Shown piece by piece: positions 13,292-28,167 of a DNA stretch of 64,000 nt. The position numbers and the translations under genes were made by a program. Positions within the stretch are counted from its first letter, which is position 1. Every line of letters starts with the position of its first letter. The notes under the pieces are model-generated. The model had not been told where the DNA came from, did not search any database, and saw nothing but the letters and a program-made list of their open reading frames with translations. Source of the stretch: Dichotomocladium elegans (lineage: Eukaryota; Mucoromycota; Mucoromycetes; Mucorales; Lichtheimiaceae); NCBI GenBank assembly GCA_025716815.1, contig JAIXMN010000006.1:744001-808000 (forward strand), read 5' to 3'.

Positions 13292-13776
13292 AGACCATGA
13301 CCTTGAGGGGTACCTGAACTTGGCTACTTGCCCGCTCCTAGGGGTATTAGATTTCTGGTGCCAATTGGGAAGTGCGCATACACGATGGACATGTCCAAGA
13401 CCAGTGAACCGCTGTCCTGCATGGAAGGGTGAGAGGAGAGCATTTAGTGTAAAAACATGAATCTTGTCACCCGAGTAGTCTTTTATATTGTTTTTATTTT
13501 TATGTTATTTGCAGATGGAAGCCTTATGATATTCTGGATCGAATAAAAGACATTGACGGGGGGGAAAAAGCGGTAGAAACAGGAAAACAATGTCGGAGGT
13601 GGATGAATCAGATATAATAAGAGGGGATTGATGAAGAGGGAAAAAACGAGTTAAGATAAAGATGCAAATTTCGTAGGTATGTGTGTCGTTGGAACGTTTG
13701 TATGTACGAAGCGAAGAGCGATAGAGACAGAGAAAACAAGATGCGGGTGGGTGAATGGTTGAATTCTGTACCTCCT

Positions 13777-14157
13777 TTACTTGGAGCTGGTGTACTTGGT
13801 GACAGCCTTGGTTCCCTCGGAAACAGCATGCTTGGCCAACTCACCGGGAAGAATGAGGCGAACGGCAGTCTGGATCTCACGGGATGAGATGGTGGAGCGC
13901 TTGTTGTACGCAGCGAGCTTGGAGGCCTCGGAGGCAATGCGTTCAAAGATATCGTTGACAAAGGAGTTCAGGATAGACATGGCTTTGTTGGAGATACCGG
14001 TGTCGGGATGAACCTGCTTCAAGACACGATAGATGTAGGAGGAGTAGGTCTCCTTGCGAGAGATCTTGCGCTTCTTATCGCCTGCAGCCTTGAGCTTCTT
14101 TTCGGTGGTCTTGGCGGGAGCCTTGCCGGCAGCGGGCTTATCAGTTTTGGGGGCCAT
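13777..14157 (-). CDS. H2B: Histone H2B
   Basis: Intronless, 126 residues. The N-terminal tail [20 protein letters not shown] is Lys/Ala/Pro-rich, followed by [40 protein letters not shown] and the αC end AVTKYTSSK. The Lys in TKYTSSK is the conserved C-terminal ubiquitination site. It forms the nucleosome dimer with H2A, encoded divergently 412 bp away. A TATA-like TATAAATA lies at 14219-14212, about 60 bp before the start. Confidence 0.99.
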   Translation of the reverse strand: MAPKTDKPAAGKAPAKTTEKKLKAAGDKKRKISRKETYSSYIYRVLKQVHPDTGISNKAMSILNSFVNDIFERIASEASKLAAYNKRSTISSREIQTAVRLILPGELAKHAVSEGTKAVTKYTSSK

Positions 14158-14569
14158 TGTTACTCGGGTAGAAAGATGAGGGGGATGGGGGAGGGAGAGT
14201 GTGTGGTTGAGTATTTATATTTAATTTTTTTTTTTGGAGAGGAGGGGAGGAAAATGAAGGGTGTGAAGAATGCGAAAACAAAAAAAAAAAAAGAAAACGC
14301 GTCTCTAGAGTGAAAGAAGGACGCGATATTTTTCACGGATTAAGGAGCAAGAAAGCGCGTGGAATGGAGAAAAAAAAATATGCGCGTGCACGCGCTTGTA
14401 ATTTTTTTTTTTTCATCTCATTCATTAGTTTTAAGGGCCCGACTACTGAAAAAAAAAAAAGAGGTGTGTGGGGAGGGGAGCGAGCTCGCGGTCATTTCAC
14501 CTATAAAAAGGGCGTGCGCCCAAAACAGCATTCCCCGTTTTCTCTCAACAAATTATTACTACTATCATC
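14158..14569. promoter_or_regulatory. Divergent H2B/H2A promoter
   Basis: A 412-bp intergene between head-to-head histone genes. It has TATAAATA for H2B (minus, 14219-14212) and TATAAAAA for H2A (plus, 14502-14509). In between are long A and T tracts, including a run of T at about 14402-14413 and A runs near 14280 and 14449. Such tracts are typical nucleosome-poor promoter DNA. Confidence 0.7.
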
Positions 14570-14965
14570 ATGTCTGGAGGCAAATCTGGAGGCAAGTCTG
14601 CTGCTGGTTCCAAGTCGCAAACCCGTTCGGCCAAGGCCGGTCTTCAATTCCCTGTCGGCCGTATCCATCGTCTTCTTCGCCGTGGCAACTATGCTCAGCG
14701 TGTCGGTGCTGGTGCCCCTGTCTACCTCGCCGCTGTTTTGGAGTACTTGACTGCCGAAATTCTCGAGTTGGCCGGTAACGCTGCCCGTGACAACAAGAAG
14801 TCACGTATCATCCCTCGCCATTTGCAGTTGGCCATCCGTAACGATGAGGAGTTGAACAAGCTTCTCGGTCACGTCACCATTGCCCAGGGTGGTGTCTTGC
14901 CCAACATCCACACCTCCCTCTTGCCCACCAAGACCAAGAAGGCTGGTGCTTCCCAGGAGCTTTAA
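14570..14965 (+). CDS. H2A: Histone H2A, H2A.X-type C-terminus
   Basis: Intronless, 131 residues, with the histone-fold landmarks [60 protein letters not shown] and [13 protein letters not shown]. It ends SQEL, the phosphoacceptor motif used in DNA-damage signalling by Mec1/ATR-type kinases. As in other fungi, the main H2A therefore carries the H2A.X tail. An AATAAA lies in the 3' flank near 15111. Confidence 0.99.
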   Translation: MSGGKSGGKSAAGSKSQTRSAKAGLQFPVGRIHRLLRRGNYAQRVGAGAPVYLAAVLEYLTAEILELAGNAARDNKKSRIIPRHLQLAIRNDEELNKLLGHVTIAQGGVLPNIHTSLLPTKTKKAGASQEL

Positions 14966-15550
14966 ACAACCAAGAAAAAAGAAAAACCTCGCATCGTCAT
15001 ATTTTCCTTTCCCTACCTCTTCCACCTTTCTTCTCGTACCAACGCACGCTCTGCTTCCATTCTGATTCCGTTTTTTATTGTATATAAAACAAACCCTACC
15101 AACATTCAACAATAAAATCAATTCCATCTAGCATATATACACCTATTCACTCGCACAATCCGGTTTATTTATTGTCTTTCACATCATGATCATCATTTAT
15201 GTGTTTTTTTTGGATAGTGTCTTTGATATCGACGATCGGCAGCGCTCGCTAAGTTAGGGAACGATTGAGCAAATCCCCTCTTCGTCTTATTCGGTTGAGC
15301 CCGTCTGCTTGCCCACTTGCCAACCTTTTTTTTTGATTTACCAGCACAGGACTAAGCAGGGCGAATATATCAGCCATTTCAATCAGTTTCTTTTGTAATA
15401 TATTTATTTACAAATCATGCAAGATTGATGACTATGGTTTGTTGAAGATGGGGCGTAGAAAGTCGATAGGGCGGTAAAATGATGACGGTCGTGGTGACAA
15501 AGAAGTGGGTAGGTGAATGGAACGATGGGGGAAGGGAGGAATGCAATGCT
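14966..15550. other. Convergent H2A/H3 3' intergene
   Basis: 585 bp containing the 3' ends of both histone genes. AATAAA occurs on the plus strand near 15111. No metazoan-type histone 3' stem-loop was seen, so mRNAs are presumably polyadenylated as in other fungi. No gene. Confidence 0.6.
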
Positions 15551-16836
<1,286 letters not shown>

Positions 16837-17137
16837 GCAACTTCACTTTCCAATCGAACCACTTGTCTTCTTCCCATCTCCCTTTTCTTCACCAGTACCC
16901 GCTTTCCCTGTTCTTTTCAACAATAAGAAATTTGCATATCCTCATTTGCTGTATATAAACTCTAGCTATTTTTTTTTTTTACCACACACAATTCGCACTC
17001 AAATATAAGGTCAAAGTACTACAAAAAACTCATATTGTTTCCATTTTGAAGGCAAAAGAAACGGCAAAAGCAAATGTACAGCTGGGATGGGATGGGTGTG
17101 AAATGGTACAAGCATGCAGTGTATAAGGAGAAGAAGA

Positions 17138-20100
17138 TTATGCATTTATGACAAGAAGGATGCGAGTGAGACGCTCCGCAAGGGCTACGTGCATCGGCAG
17201 CGAGCTCCCGCCGGAAGGTGTCGCGCTGACAAAGGACAGTGCGTGGTATCGCTTAATAATGTCGCGAAGGGCGCTGTAGGCCGAATGATTAGTTTGGTTA
17301 TAGACGAGGTGCACCTAGAATGCGGTCACGTGAGTAAATGATTCTAGGAAGGCAGGTCTCGGCTTGCCAACTTACATCCATGATGAGAGGCTCATTGTTG
17401 AACAGTTCCCTGGTCGGGTTCTCGGGCTTTTGGGACATCTGGATCAGGTAGCCCGTAGCAAGCGGAAGCATCCAGCTGTTGTCTGCCGCTTCATCGTGGA
17501 TTCCTGTGATAATGCCTTCTGTCACCTGTGCTCGACGCTTGGAGTAGGCAACTCGATGATTTAGGAGCAGTGTGCGCGTCTCGCCCGCCATTGCCGTATC
17601 ATTCGTTGCTGTTATTGCGCCCGCAGCCGTTATCATGCATCCAATCGATGCGCTGACATCGGTTGTCGTCGCATTGACCCCGCTGCCTCGGATGCTAACA
17701 GTCGGCATCGCGCTAAATGTCTCGGGCGTAGGTGTATTTGCAGAGGATCCTGGTGTCTGAGGGTAGTCCAAGCTCGTCGTAGATGCAACTGTTCCCGTCG
17801 AACCTCCAAGTAACTGGCTTGCGCCTAACCGCAGCGCAGAATTCATGTCAATACATGTAATCGCTATCTTTTGATCTACCGGGAGACAGTCGACCCAAGC
17901 TAATAAACGAGTTACTTCGCCATCTCCTATATCCGCCCATAGCCTTGTGTTCACATACCTTGCAGCTCCTCTTCAAACATAAGTCCAAGTTTGCTGATCA
18001 CAAAAGTCCATTCAAAACCCGTCCGCCGAGATACTTCCTGTGTCCGCATCCACGCATCCCAAATCACTCGTGCAAGAGGCTGGTCGTTTACAAATACCAC
18101 AGCATATTCAAGCATCTCGCCCTGATTATCTGTCCACACCAGAATGAGACACTTTCTATCAAAGCTGTAGCAGTACCCCAGATGAAGCATAGCATTCGTC
18201 TCTAGAATAGTAGGGAACGCATTCAGCGATGGTTTGAGAGTGTACTGGATGGTGTCAAGGATTGGCTTCGCAAGAACAAACGGGGGCGTGTACATCATAG
18301 CCGCGGCTGACCAATGGTCTTCACTACCCAACTTCTCGTAGAATAGACATATCCCATTGATGAGTTTATATTTCTGTAGATACTTTTTTCTACTCTTCTT
18401 TACCTGTCCACGCTTTCTGCCCATGACAGTATGGCACTTGCAGTAGACGGAGAACGCAATATCTCGCAGTCCGAACTTTGTGTATCCTCCAAACGCGGAT
18501 GGTCGAAGAATATGTTCGATAGGGATCAGTTGCATCACGAGTCGTGCACGCTTTTCCTGTATTGTTCGTGTTGAAATCCCCATAGATGCCGCGTGGTATG
18601 CAATCATCAACTTGTGGAAACACTGGCTCATGTCAAGGTACGACGAGAGATGGCTCGCAGGGTTGACAAGGTAAATGACAATATGCATCTTCTCCACCAT
18701 TGCACCTCCCAGCGCAGAGCCCAGGTTCTGACATTCTGCACTGTAACTGCGCAGCTGTCGCTCGTCCCATGTCTCATCTACAGAAGCCGCTATATAACCA
18801 TATTCAGCCTTATATATCACTCGCGTATGGAAAGATAATATGACATACGTAGCAAAGGAACAGGCACCAATCCACGACGGTATGTGCCAATGCTCCCTGG
18901 GTAATGTGCACCCAAGTGACAGGATTCATACACGGTGCTCAAGCCCTTGAAAAATTGTATGCACGCCGGCTCGATCTGTTCGTTACTTGGGAAGATCACA
19001 AAATAGCTCACGTTCTTGCGTTGCGAATACGGCTCCAAATTAAGCTTTTCCCAAAATGTCACCAGCTTTGGTGAAGCTTCTATGTGTTCATCCTGTCGAC
19101 CCACCACAATTTCCGGTGGCAAAAGGGTATCTAGGTTCGGCTCTGCCGGCCGCCTTTTTTTGACTTGGTATTTGCCGTATTTGCTTTGGGTCTGGCTTGT
19201 CTCGGAAAGATCATAATACTGCTGAACGCTCAGGGGCCCGCGAACCGCAATAGCACCGAGAGGTGTGAGATGATCTGACGCATCGCGCGTCTGATCAAAG
19301 AGATCATTAAGTACGCCCTTAAAGAAATGTGCAGTCTGCTCATAATCGCTTGTCAAACAAGGCGTGTGGATGATCGCTTTCAAATTTGGTAAGTATCAGT
19401 GTTAGCAAGGCAAACAGTCCGCTACGCCATATTCTCGCTTACCTCCCCGGAACTGCTGTGTAAGCCTTTGTTGACGAGCAATAAGGGCAGTTGCTGATTC
19501 ACCAATCCGGATTTCTCCACCATTCGCGGATACTGCAGTCAAACCACTGGTAAAGGGATACCCACCCATAACGACTTGTTGGCAAAGGTAATCAAGAATT
19601 TTCATATCTTCCGCCGTTCTTCCGAGTGGTTTTGGACGGATAGCACCCGATGCTGTCGAGCTTGAGAATGGTGAATCAAAGTCGAGGACTGGTTGATGGA
19701 TCTGGATCTTTCTGTCGGTAGATGTTGCGAGATCAATATATGTGCTGATAATAAGCGCATGGGCTGACTCCATTGCAGATTTCCATTCTCCTTCAGACAG
19801 GGGTGGTTTTGATTCGCTCTCGTAATCGCTGTTAAAACTGCTATTGCTACTGCTACTGCTACTGCTACTGTCACTGCTACTGCTTGTGGATATGTCGCTC
19901 GCACGGTCATCGTCTTTCATAGGACTTGATTCATCTTCCTGTTTGATAGTTGAAAGTGGTGTGCGGCGGTACTGATTATTATCATATATCATATTGGTAG
20001 TGGTAGTAGTGGTAGTAGTACTAGTATTTGCTGCAGCTGCAGCTGCTGTACTCGGGGTATATTGCACGCCATTCGGGTATTGTTGTCGGTTGAACAAGGA

Positions 20101-23100
20101 TGAGAATGGCGTTAGTGGCGGTAGCTTCTGGGTTGACTCTTTACGTTTGATACGCTTTCGCTGCTGTGGTATGTAGTCGGGACGATACATGTCACGCTTC
20201 GCTTTAAGAGATCGCTCGCTCGACTGATCGTGTGGTTGATATGTAAATTTGCCACCGTCGCAATACTTTGCATCATTAACACCATCTATAAACTTGATAG
20301 GTGCAAAATCAGGCGGAACAAGGCGACGACTCTCTTCAGGTCTGAGGACTGCTGCTGTCTCGACCATTGTTGCCGGAGATGTGGTTGCGCTAGAAGATGC
20401 GATCTCTGCTACTTTGCTCATTTTTGGCGCAACGGGAGATAGCATCAAGTGGTTATCACCCGTAGGCTCGTTTGTTGCCGAGGATACATGGACACCACCC
20501 CCCATTATCGGCGGAGTGATATTAGCGCTGATCATTAACTCGTTATCCAGAATGCCATCTGATCGGAGTAAGTCATCGAAATTAAGGCCTTGCCCTGTTC
20601 CGTCATCTGGCAATTGGATTGTATCCATCAACATAAGTTGCTGGGATTGCTGCGGATCGGGTATGGTGGCTTCTGCAGGGATTTTCGGCGCTAACATACC
20701 CTCGGTAAATGTGTCCTGCGGAGGGCTGGGTGGCTTCGTTGGCTCATTCTCAAAAAAGTTGAAATCTTCCTCTGTCACATTAAAGTCGATGTTATCGATG
20801 TCTTCCATATTGTCGCCCCAGTGATTGGACGCGTCATATATGTCGCCCACCGCATTGATGCCAAACCGAAAGTCAAAGTTATCATCGGATACTACCGGAT
20901 ATGTATCCACAGCATCTACAGATACCACGCCAGCGTCGCCTGCGGCAGAGAGCAACATGGACGGATCCATATAGTTCATTGATTGGGGCATGCTCACATC
21001 AACATCTCCAGTGCTTGCACTCACTGGGAGTTCCACATCTACTGGTTCTTCAGCGATACCGTTATCATACACCAACTCTGGCTCTTCTTCGTCTGCAGCT
21101 GCTGTACAAGTGAATTCTTCATTGTACGCAAAATGCAGCTTGGCAAAGTCTGCTACGCACAGTTCTGATTGGCGTTGGAACCACTCTAGGCGGCTCTTTT
21201 CTGTCATGTTAATATCACTCGCCTCGCTCGATGCTGACTCGATTTTATATCCTGAACTTGCAGGAGTAGCAACGCACTTCGACACCATTATGGGACTCGA
21301 CCCAACAGGTTCATTTAGCGCCTTTTGTAACACGCTATGCGAAGACGTATTTGAAGACTCGGCCACTGAGAGCGTGTCGAGAATAGCTGTGGCGGTGTGA
21401 AAGCGGGGGCTGCCATAGTCCCAGAAGTCAACATGTTGGGTCTGCGCCGATAAGAATTTCGACTTGGCGTCTTCCGGTTCCGACTGCTGATAAAGCGTCT
21501 TGTTACGAGCGGCAATGCTAGTAATTTGGTCTGACCATGCCCATCTGCTCCACTTCTCGCCCAAGTCTTCAGTGTATCCTTGATTGAAAGCGAGGGTGCC
21601 ATTCATGCCACCGACGGCAGTCGGCGCTAATGGCGATGCGGTATTGATAAAAAGGAGGGCGGAGGGGTAAAGGACGGTATTATCTCCACAAGACGTGCGG
21701 ATCGCTACGAGTGAAGGGAGTTTTCCAGCAGCATATGCGCATGATGAGGACGACGCTGGTTGGCAAGACTGATTGAAACAGCGAAGGGGCAAATCGAAAA
21801 ACAGCGACCATTGCCGAAGGGTCTTCTCTTCCAGCTTTGCGGGAATGTCACGTTGAAAACGTGCTAGTGTGGCGGTTTCTCCTAATGGACAGGCGATGAC
21901 TGTCACAGACGCGTTGCATAATGAATGAGCATCAATGACATATAAGGAGGAAGAGCGTATGATTCGCGCGAGATTGTATATACCTTTAGCTCCAGGTATC
22001 TCTAAATCGGCTGGCCTGAGAGGTCGAACATTCATGCGACGAACATCGGGCTGAATGACAAGATTTGTGTTTGTTAAATAAATGTTATATGTACACGAGA
22101 TAAGCGAGGTGTCCCCGCAGCTGGTGCTGGAAAGAAATTCACCGGCGCCGTCTAAATGGGTCGATGAATTAGGGAATATAAAAAACTCCCCCAGGGGCAG
22201 CGCCCCTTTTCGGACCATGGCGCTATCGGCCAAAAAGATGGTTAGCATAAGGAATCTGGCATTTGTTCATTGCTTTCGTTCCATACTTGTGTATTAAACG
22301 CTTGATAGACTTGACGAACATCTTATACTCGATTGACACGTTATTTCCAAGCGAGCTGGATGCTGATGCTATTTGGGATCCGACAGGTGATGCGCTGGGG
22401 GACAGATTCTTTGCGACAATGCTCTCCCAGGTGAAAGATCCAACTTTAACTTCTAGAGATCGATGGAAACCTTCTTTTACTATTGCAAGCTTTCCCCTCA
22501 AATGCTGCTCTTACCCTCAAGTTCATTAAGATAAATATTACTGTCGATAATACCTGTATGGCGGTCATCGAACCAAAAGACCCAGAGTTCGAGGTTTATG
22601 ATGCCGTCGTCCTCTTTATCGCCGCTTCTAGTCCCATCCTTATGTTTGTCGTTGCCGCCGCTACTGCTGTTTTTACTTTCTCCGGAAGTGGGTGCGAAAC
22701 GCCACACACATGGAATACATAATTGCACCAGCTTTCTGAATGCTTGAATCAGCGTATTCTCCGAATGGAAGCAGCTCCTTGACCAAATATGATTAGAGTC
22801 CTTGCGGGCTGTTGTTTCGGACACTGGCTCACTTCTCAGGAATTCAGCAAGTTGCGACTGCTTGCACGTCTGAGAGTATACTCGGTAGCGAATATGAGAT
22901 ACGCCACTCTAATAGAACAGTAGTGATGTGTAAGAAGGTTAAAAGTTAAAGAACATAGGTGGAATTACAAGTAGGAAAAAAAGGCGTGATCAGTACAAGA
23001 TAAAGTAGTCGGGATGGCGGGGATTGCACATGCCGTGGGCATTAGCGGATCAAGAACAAGACTTACCACGAGAAATATATTTGCCAAACTAGAATCTGTC

Positions 23101-23105
23101 AGCAT
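17138..23105 (-). CDS. MED13: Mediator complex subunit 13 (kinase module; Ssn2/Srb9)
   Basis: Eight exons (23105-23067, 22908-22515, 22452-22287, 22222-19443, 19376-18849, 18789-17959, 17899-17376, 17314-17138) encode 1812 residues in frame. The N-terminus MLTDSSLANIFLVSGVSHIR followed by YRVYSQTCKQSQLAEFL and ELWVFWFDD is the Med13 N-domain. The long middle is acidic, Ser/Pro-rich and disordered, with MYRPDYIPQQRKR. The C-terminal half has the MID/PIWI-like Med13 region (LEPYSQRKNVSYFVIFPSNE, FFKGLSTVYESCHLG, MHIVIYLVNP, CLILVWTDNQGEMLE) and ends HALSFVSATPSGGSSLPMHV. Med13 tethers the Cdk8-cyclin C module to core Mediator in the nucleus. Intron 2 is taken as 62 nt (acceptor CTCTAG at 22458-22453); a 35-nt alternative acceptor is less likely. 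Exon 1 is only 39 nt. Confidence 0.93.
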
Positions 23106-25766
23106 CAAGCGTTACAAGCTCATTTAAGTTAGAGAGTATGACAGGGTAAGGGAGTATATCTGAAATCGAAAACCCGTTTTTGTTCTTTATGTCGCTTGCG
23201 TCACCTCAGGTAATCCACCGCTTCAAAAGAAAAAAGGCGAGAGAGCACTGAAAATGAGAATATATATTTAGCTTGTCGTGTATTTTTTTCTGTAAAGAGA
23301 AAGGAAGGGGCAGAATAAGAGGTTGAACGTGAGGGAGACGAGAAGCGTGCGAGGAGAGGAAATATTATAAAAAAGAAAATGAGCGGCAGCGATTTGCATG
23401 TCTTTTATGACTGATAATATACGTGTCCATGGTTGCGGCTCTTCCCAGGTACAATTGTTGTCTATTCATTAAAGAATGCTGTATATTTCGTAGACAAGTG
23501 GATAGCGCTGTATAGATACAAACGGATATCGCAAAAGGCTGATTACTAGCGGGCTGAACTTTGTTTACCCACTGAAGATAGAAACCGTCCGTCCTCCGTC
23601 TCTCTAACTTACAGACACGTCAATGAGAAAGGCAGCTGCTTGCTCGCCATAACCTGCGTAGGTGGGCTAGGGGGAAGGGAAACGATGGGAGAAACAGAGG
23701 GGATACTGATTGGATGCGGGCTAGCTGGCGTTGATCTATACTGAAGCTGTTAAATCCGCACTCAATGCAACTGAACCTGAAGTTATAAAGGTCGGTGGCT
23801 GGCCAATTGGAACAAAGCGGTATAGCATTATAGTGGTCATGCCGGATAAGATATCGTGATCTACAATATGATGTCCTCCTTCAGAAAGCATTGGGTCTAT
23901 AACACCCGCCGCTGCTACTTCTATCTACGATGGTGCAGATCATGGTTTTACGTATAAGACATGATATCGTCCCACACAGTTCTTTGGGAATATGTCATGA
24001 GCAAAAGTCACTTCCTTTATTTTCCCACAGTTGTGCTCGGCGACTTTCTGGGACCGCAAAAAATGATTAAAAACAGTCTTATCCTTCCGTTACTCATCTG
24101 CTTCCCCCCCCATACATGTACGGACCGCCGTTCACTAAAAGAGTGCGTCCGATTGTAGAGCAATGTATCATGCGTTAGCCGATCTGACAGAAGAAGTGAA
24201 CTTTATATGAGCACATGTGATTCAAGATCAAAGGGTTAATATGCACGTGCTGAAGCGCTTCAGCATGTCTTTCAAAGCTGATGAGATGTACGGCACAACC
24301 CAGACAAGCGGACATCCATTGTTTTTCCATATTGTACTACAGTGGCAGGACATCAAGGTACTCGGTACAATCGGGTTGAGGCGAGTGCGATCAAGGAGAG
24401 GGAATTAATATCTGCAGGATTATGAAATGACCCATAGAGCATCGTTTTGGATATTTTAAAACCCTTAAAATATCGGGAGCAGGTTATCCATAGATTGGTC
24501 TATTACAATGGATGAACTCTCAACATTGTGTTCTAAATCAATACTCCTGCCTTTTTATCGAAAATACATGAATGACTCCTGGTTCTATGGTTCTGAGAGG
24601 CGCTGTCAGGGTTCTTTTTTACTGTAATGCCCAGGGCTGTGCTAAGCGGACGTGTACACTATTCCTAGGTGCTTTGCAGCAGTTGATGCACTCAAAATCT
24701 TCTCAAAATCCAATCTTGTATTAGCGACATATCTTTGCTTCTTCGATCAAATGCCTGTATCTTTCCATTGGGATATGTGTACAAAGCAAACCAAGTGTTC
24801 TTCTTGCAAGATAGGCTACAGATATACTATATTTTGTGAGAGACAACAGGCAGATATAAGATAATACACCTCCTTTTCACCGACTGATAATCATAGGCTC
24901 AGGGCAGCCGCACTCATCAGCATGATATTTCGTTGGATAATTTTGTACGTATGTGAAAAAAGAATGAGAGACAGGCCCGAAGAAGCTTACGTATTTGATC
25001 GAGGTAGGTTTGTGGAGTTATTTTCAATGGTAGGCGATAAGTCATTCCGTTGCACTTTGTAATAGATTCACGGTACCCCTAGAATGATCGTGAGTTGTGC
25101 AAGTATTGGGATCGGATACGCAGCTCAGCTATTAATAAGCCGATCGTCAGCTGATTATTCGATAATGCACATGGCCACACAACTTATTTGTCTGAAGACT
25201 CTGCCCATACGCAGCGCCGAGTTGTTTGCGTTCGCACGCGTGAAAGTGTATCTATTTTGCATGAACTGGATGTGACTGGTCTTGACGCGGCTTTTTTTTT
25301 TGCAGCGAGGTTAATACAGTGCCTCGAAAATGCTCAAGTCCTGCACCACGGGGTGGGGCGAGGCCACCAGCCCCAGAGAGAGAAGGGGATTCGCTCGACC
25401 CTCCATTCTTTCTTCATTTGAAAAACGCCCCGTGGTACATAGGCTTACCATCTCGATCCTTCTAATCCACTGCTTCCTCCATTGCCACATACCTCGTAGG
25501 CGACGGGTTACAGACTTGCTAAAAGAGACGGAGGAAGAGTGCGAAAGTGAAGCGAAAGCAAGACGCTGCAACGGCGCATCTAGTATAGAAGTGCATCGTA
25601 TGGTAATTATCTCCATTTGGAAGTTGGCACGGACCCACTTTTCAGCACAGGAGAGAGAGAGAGAGCAAGCGAGAATAAGGGAAAAAAGGCGAAAGGAGTA
25701 GGGCGAAGATCGGCTGGGACGGGGAATTGACACCTTTTTCACATTTTCTTTTTAGACATTCGGTTT
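23106..25766. other. Intergenic between MED13 and the 481-aa hypothetical gene
   Basis: About 2.7 kb with no recognised gene. A minus-strand open frame at 25742-25311 (143 codons) contains a basic, possibly mitochondrial-targeting stretch (KSVTRRLRGMWQWRKQWIRR). It overlaps the probable promoter of the plus-strand gene and was not accepted as a gene. Confidence 0.45.
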
Positions 25767-26151
25767 ATGACAATAGCAGCGGAAGCAACAATCAACGAAC
25801 CATTGCTCTTGGCGGATAATGCCCCTGTTGTCCTTTGCACAGTGCCCCGACATTCAGCATCTTTACCACGACTCCCTATCCGAACCTTCTTTCCCATCAC
25901 TACAGATCGTGCCCTTGACGAGCGGCTGACCGCAAGACGAGCAATTACTCTACGCGGCATCTATTATTCGTATACCTTCTTGACTTCTCCCACGACAGAA
26001 AGCAGAAGTAATAGCACGCCATTAAGGACATACTCATCCCCTTCTCGTCTTGAACGAGCACTGTCCATGACAAGCTCGCCCTCTCCACTCCCACAAACAA
26101 GTATAACAATATCATCGACGCAGAGCTTATCAGCTGTCTGTGACACCCAAT

Positions 26152-26182
<31 letters not shown>

Positions 26183-27212
26183 AGCATCCGTTTCACAAGA
26201 AGGACAATCAGACATTGAAAAGCGCATATCACATTTTGAAGAACCGGAGAGCAGGGAATATCCTTTACAAGTTAACGACAATCACTGTGTCGACTGCAAG
26301 AACCCTATCGATCCGCAATCACAGCATAACGAAGTACGTCTTCCACAAGATAACAGCGAGCTTTTGACCGACGGCGGCAAACATATATTGCAATTTCAGG
26401 AGGATAACAACGAGGCAGATCCTCACCAAAATAGCAATAAGCCTTACGACTCTTGCCCCCTCGACATCTCAAATCCAGTATACGATACGAACGAAACACA
26501 GGCTCGCCTCAAAGAACATACTGGCAATTTTCTCGTGGCTGGACCGACCGTCAATCTCAGCACGCCACCATCCCGTCCCTCTTTATCTAGTCGTCTTCCA
26601 GTACGGACTTCTAAATCTATGCCTACCCAATACCCTCTGAATGACAATTCAGCATCGACAAAGGCCACCAACTTGCCTACAGACGTTATCATCAAAACTC
26701 CGCCGTCCCCGCGAAGGAAAACAATACACTCTGATTTCCATACATCCAACACACCATCATCACCTAGGCCGTCAGCAGCTTCGACCGGGAAACCTATGGC
26801 GTCTCATAGGTTAGCGTCGAAAGTACCTATAATGACAACACCTCGTGTTGCCAAAGCACGAGAGGCCGACGTTCCTATGGCGCGGAGAATGATGAATACA
26901 TCAACATCGTCTGGAGCGGGGCGGGATGCGAAGAGCCTAAAGGAGGATAAAGTAGACGAGGATGAGGAGGCTGCTCCTGCGCGCTTAACACCTCAAGAGA
27001 AACGACGAAGGGAAGCAATGCGGGCACAGCAGATCAAGCTATGGCGGGTAAGGGAAGAACGAGAGGCTCGAGAAGCAAGGACAGTTGCACGCCGGCGACT
27101 CATGGAACGACGGCGAGAACCCTCCCCGCCACCCCCGGCTCCCCGGCGAGCTGTCAAGTTTAATCTTAAACGCAACAAAATTATTGAAATCTCGCAGCAA
27201 GAAACGCAGTAA
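25767..27212 (+). CDS. Hypothetical disordered protein with C-terminal charged coiled coil
   Basis: A single open frame of 481 residues with no family I recognise. It is low-complexity: Ser/Pro/Thr-rich with poly-Ser and poly-Ala runs, and phospho-type TPPSP and SSPRP motifs. From about residue 408 an Arg/Glu-rich segment (QEKRRREAMRAQQIKLWRVR and onward) should form a charged helix or coiled coil. It ends PRRAVKFNLKRNKIIEI, a short motif that looks conserved-like because it follows disordered sequence and is well formed. No introns are evident. The true start may be internal (Met at about residue 100), since the first 90 codons cover an awkward YYSYTF stretch. Function unknown. Confidence 0.6.
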
Positions 27213-27487
27213 AATATAAAGGATCCGTCCAGTGCTGTACGATATGCGTGAGGGATGGACAATAAAGGCTGATTGTGTACGTGGGCTGTTTGATGTGGCT
27301 GCTCGATTGAGAAGAACTATCCGGATGAATTGCCCTGAAATTGTTTACACACGGGTAAATCGGATTTAAGCTTTCTATGTTTCACCAGACGTTTTTTTTT
27401 TATTTATTTTTTTTTTTTATAAAAGAGGCACAGAGCCTGTTCCTTTCTTTTTTCCTTCTATATACTCCTACTTTTGATTTTTTTGAC

Positions 27488-28122
27488 ATGGCCGTCATTA
27501 GCATTCTGCGGCACACATGGGAACCTGTTGTCAATCGGTTAGAACGTCTGGTACGCAAGGTGGCAGGAGACTTGCCTACTGACAATGACTGGACGCAGTC
27601 GACCAAGGGGTCGTGGTAGGTTAAAAAACACACGCGGGGAACTTTAGCAACATTCTTATCTATTATGGACGACCCACACCTTTATACCTCTCTCCAGGTA
27701 CGTCCATCCCCGGCAACATGCTATTGAGATTGTGTTCCTGGCATCGGCGTTCGGGTGTGCTGCAGGGTACTTCTTCAACAAGACGCTCGGCCCGGGCACG
27801 CTTAACTTCAAGTTGTTATCGTCCTTTGTTCCTCCTGTTCCTGCAAGCTGGGCAGAAAAAGCATTGCTCGGTTCTTTGATCGGTTCGCTGGGTATCACGT
27901 TTGTGCACAAGAAGATTCGCAAACAGACGTTGTTCATGCTTCAACCTTGCCATATGAACGCTCTGTTGCTTATTTCGGTCCTGTCTGCACCAGAGAAGAT
28001 GATCTCCAAGGTCTTGTTCAACTTTTATTTGCATACTCAATGGGGCGGATATGCTGCACTGGCGTTCCCTGACCTCAGAGACCATAAAATGTTCCTGGAG
28101 ACCTTCAATTTCTTTGCAGGTG

Positions 28123-28167
<45 letters not shown>

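Larger units (their letters stand above)
9801..13776. other. Long gene-poor interval between HMG-CoA reductase and the histone cluster
   Basis: About 4 kb. The first few hundred bases hold the HMG-CoA reductase promoter. No conserved coding sequence was recognised. Overlapping open frames at 11322-11816 (+) and 11670-12041 (-) resemble no family I know and may be decayed repeat sequence. A GGGTAATA/TATTACCC inverted pair occurs around 12228-12286, and a strong hairpin lies at 13259-13291. No tRNA or 5S rRNA pattern was seen. Confidence 0.5.

Noticed and set aside
22453..22514. A 35-nt alternative for MED13 intron 2 (acceptor CAATAG)
   Set aside because: It keeps the frame but is shorter than any other intron modelled here; the 62-nt version also keeps frame and has a normal length.
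25311..25742. Minus-strand 143-codon frame with a basic, mitochondrial-like segment
   Set aside because: Overlaps the likely promoter/5'UTR of the plus-strand gene at 25767. No family match.
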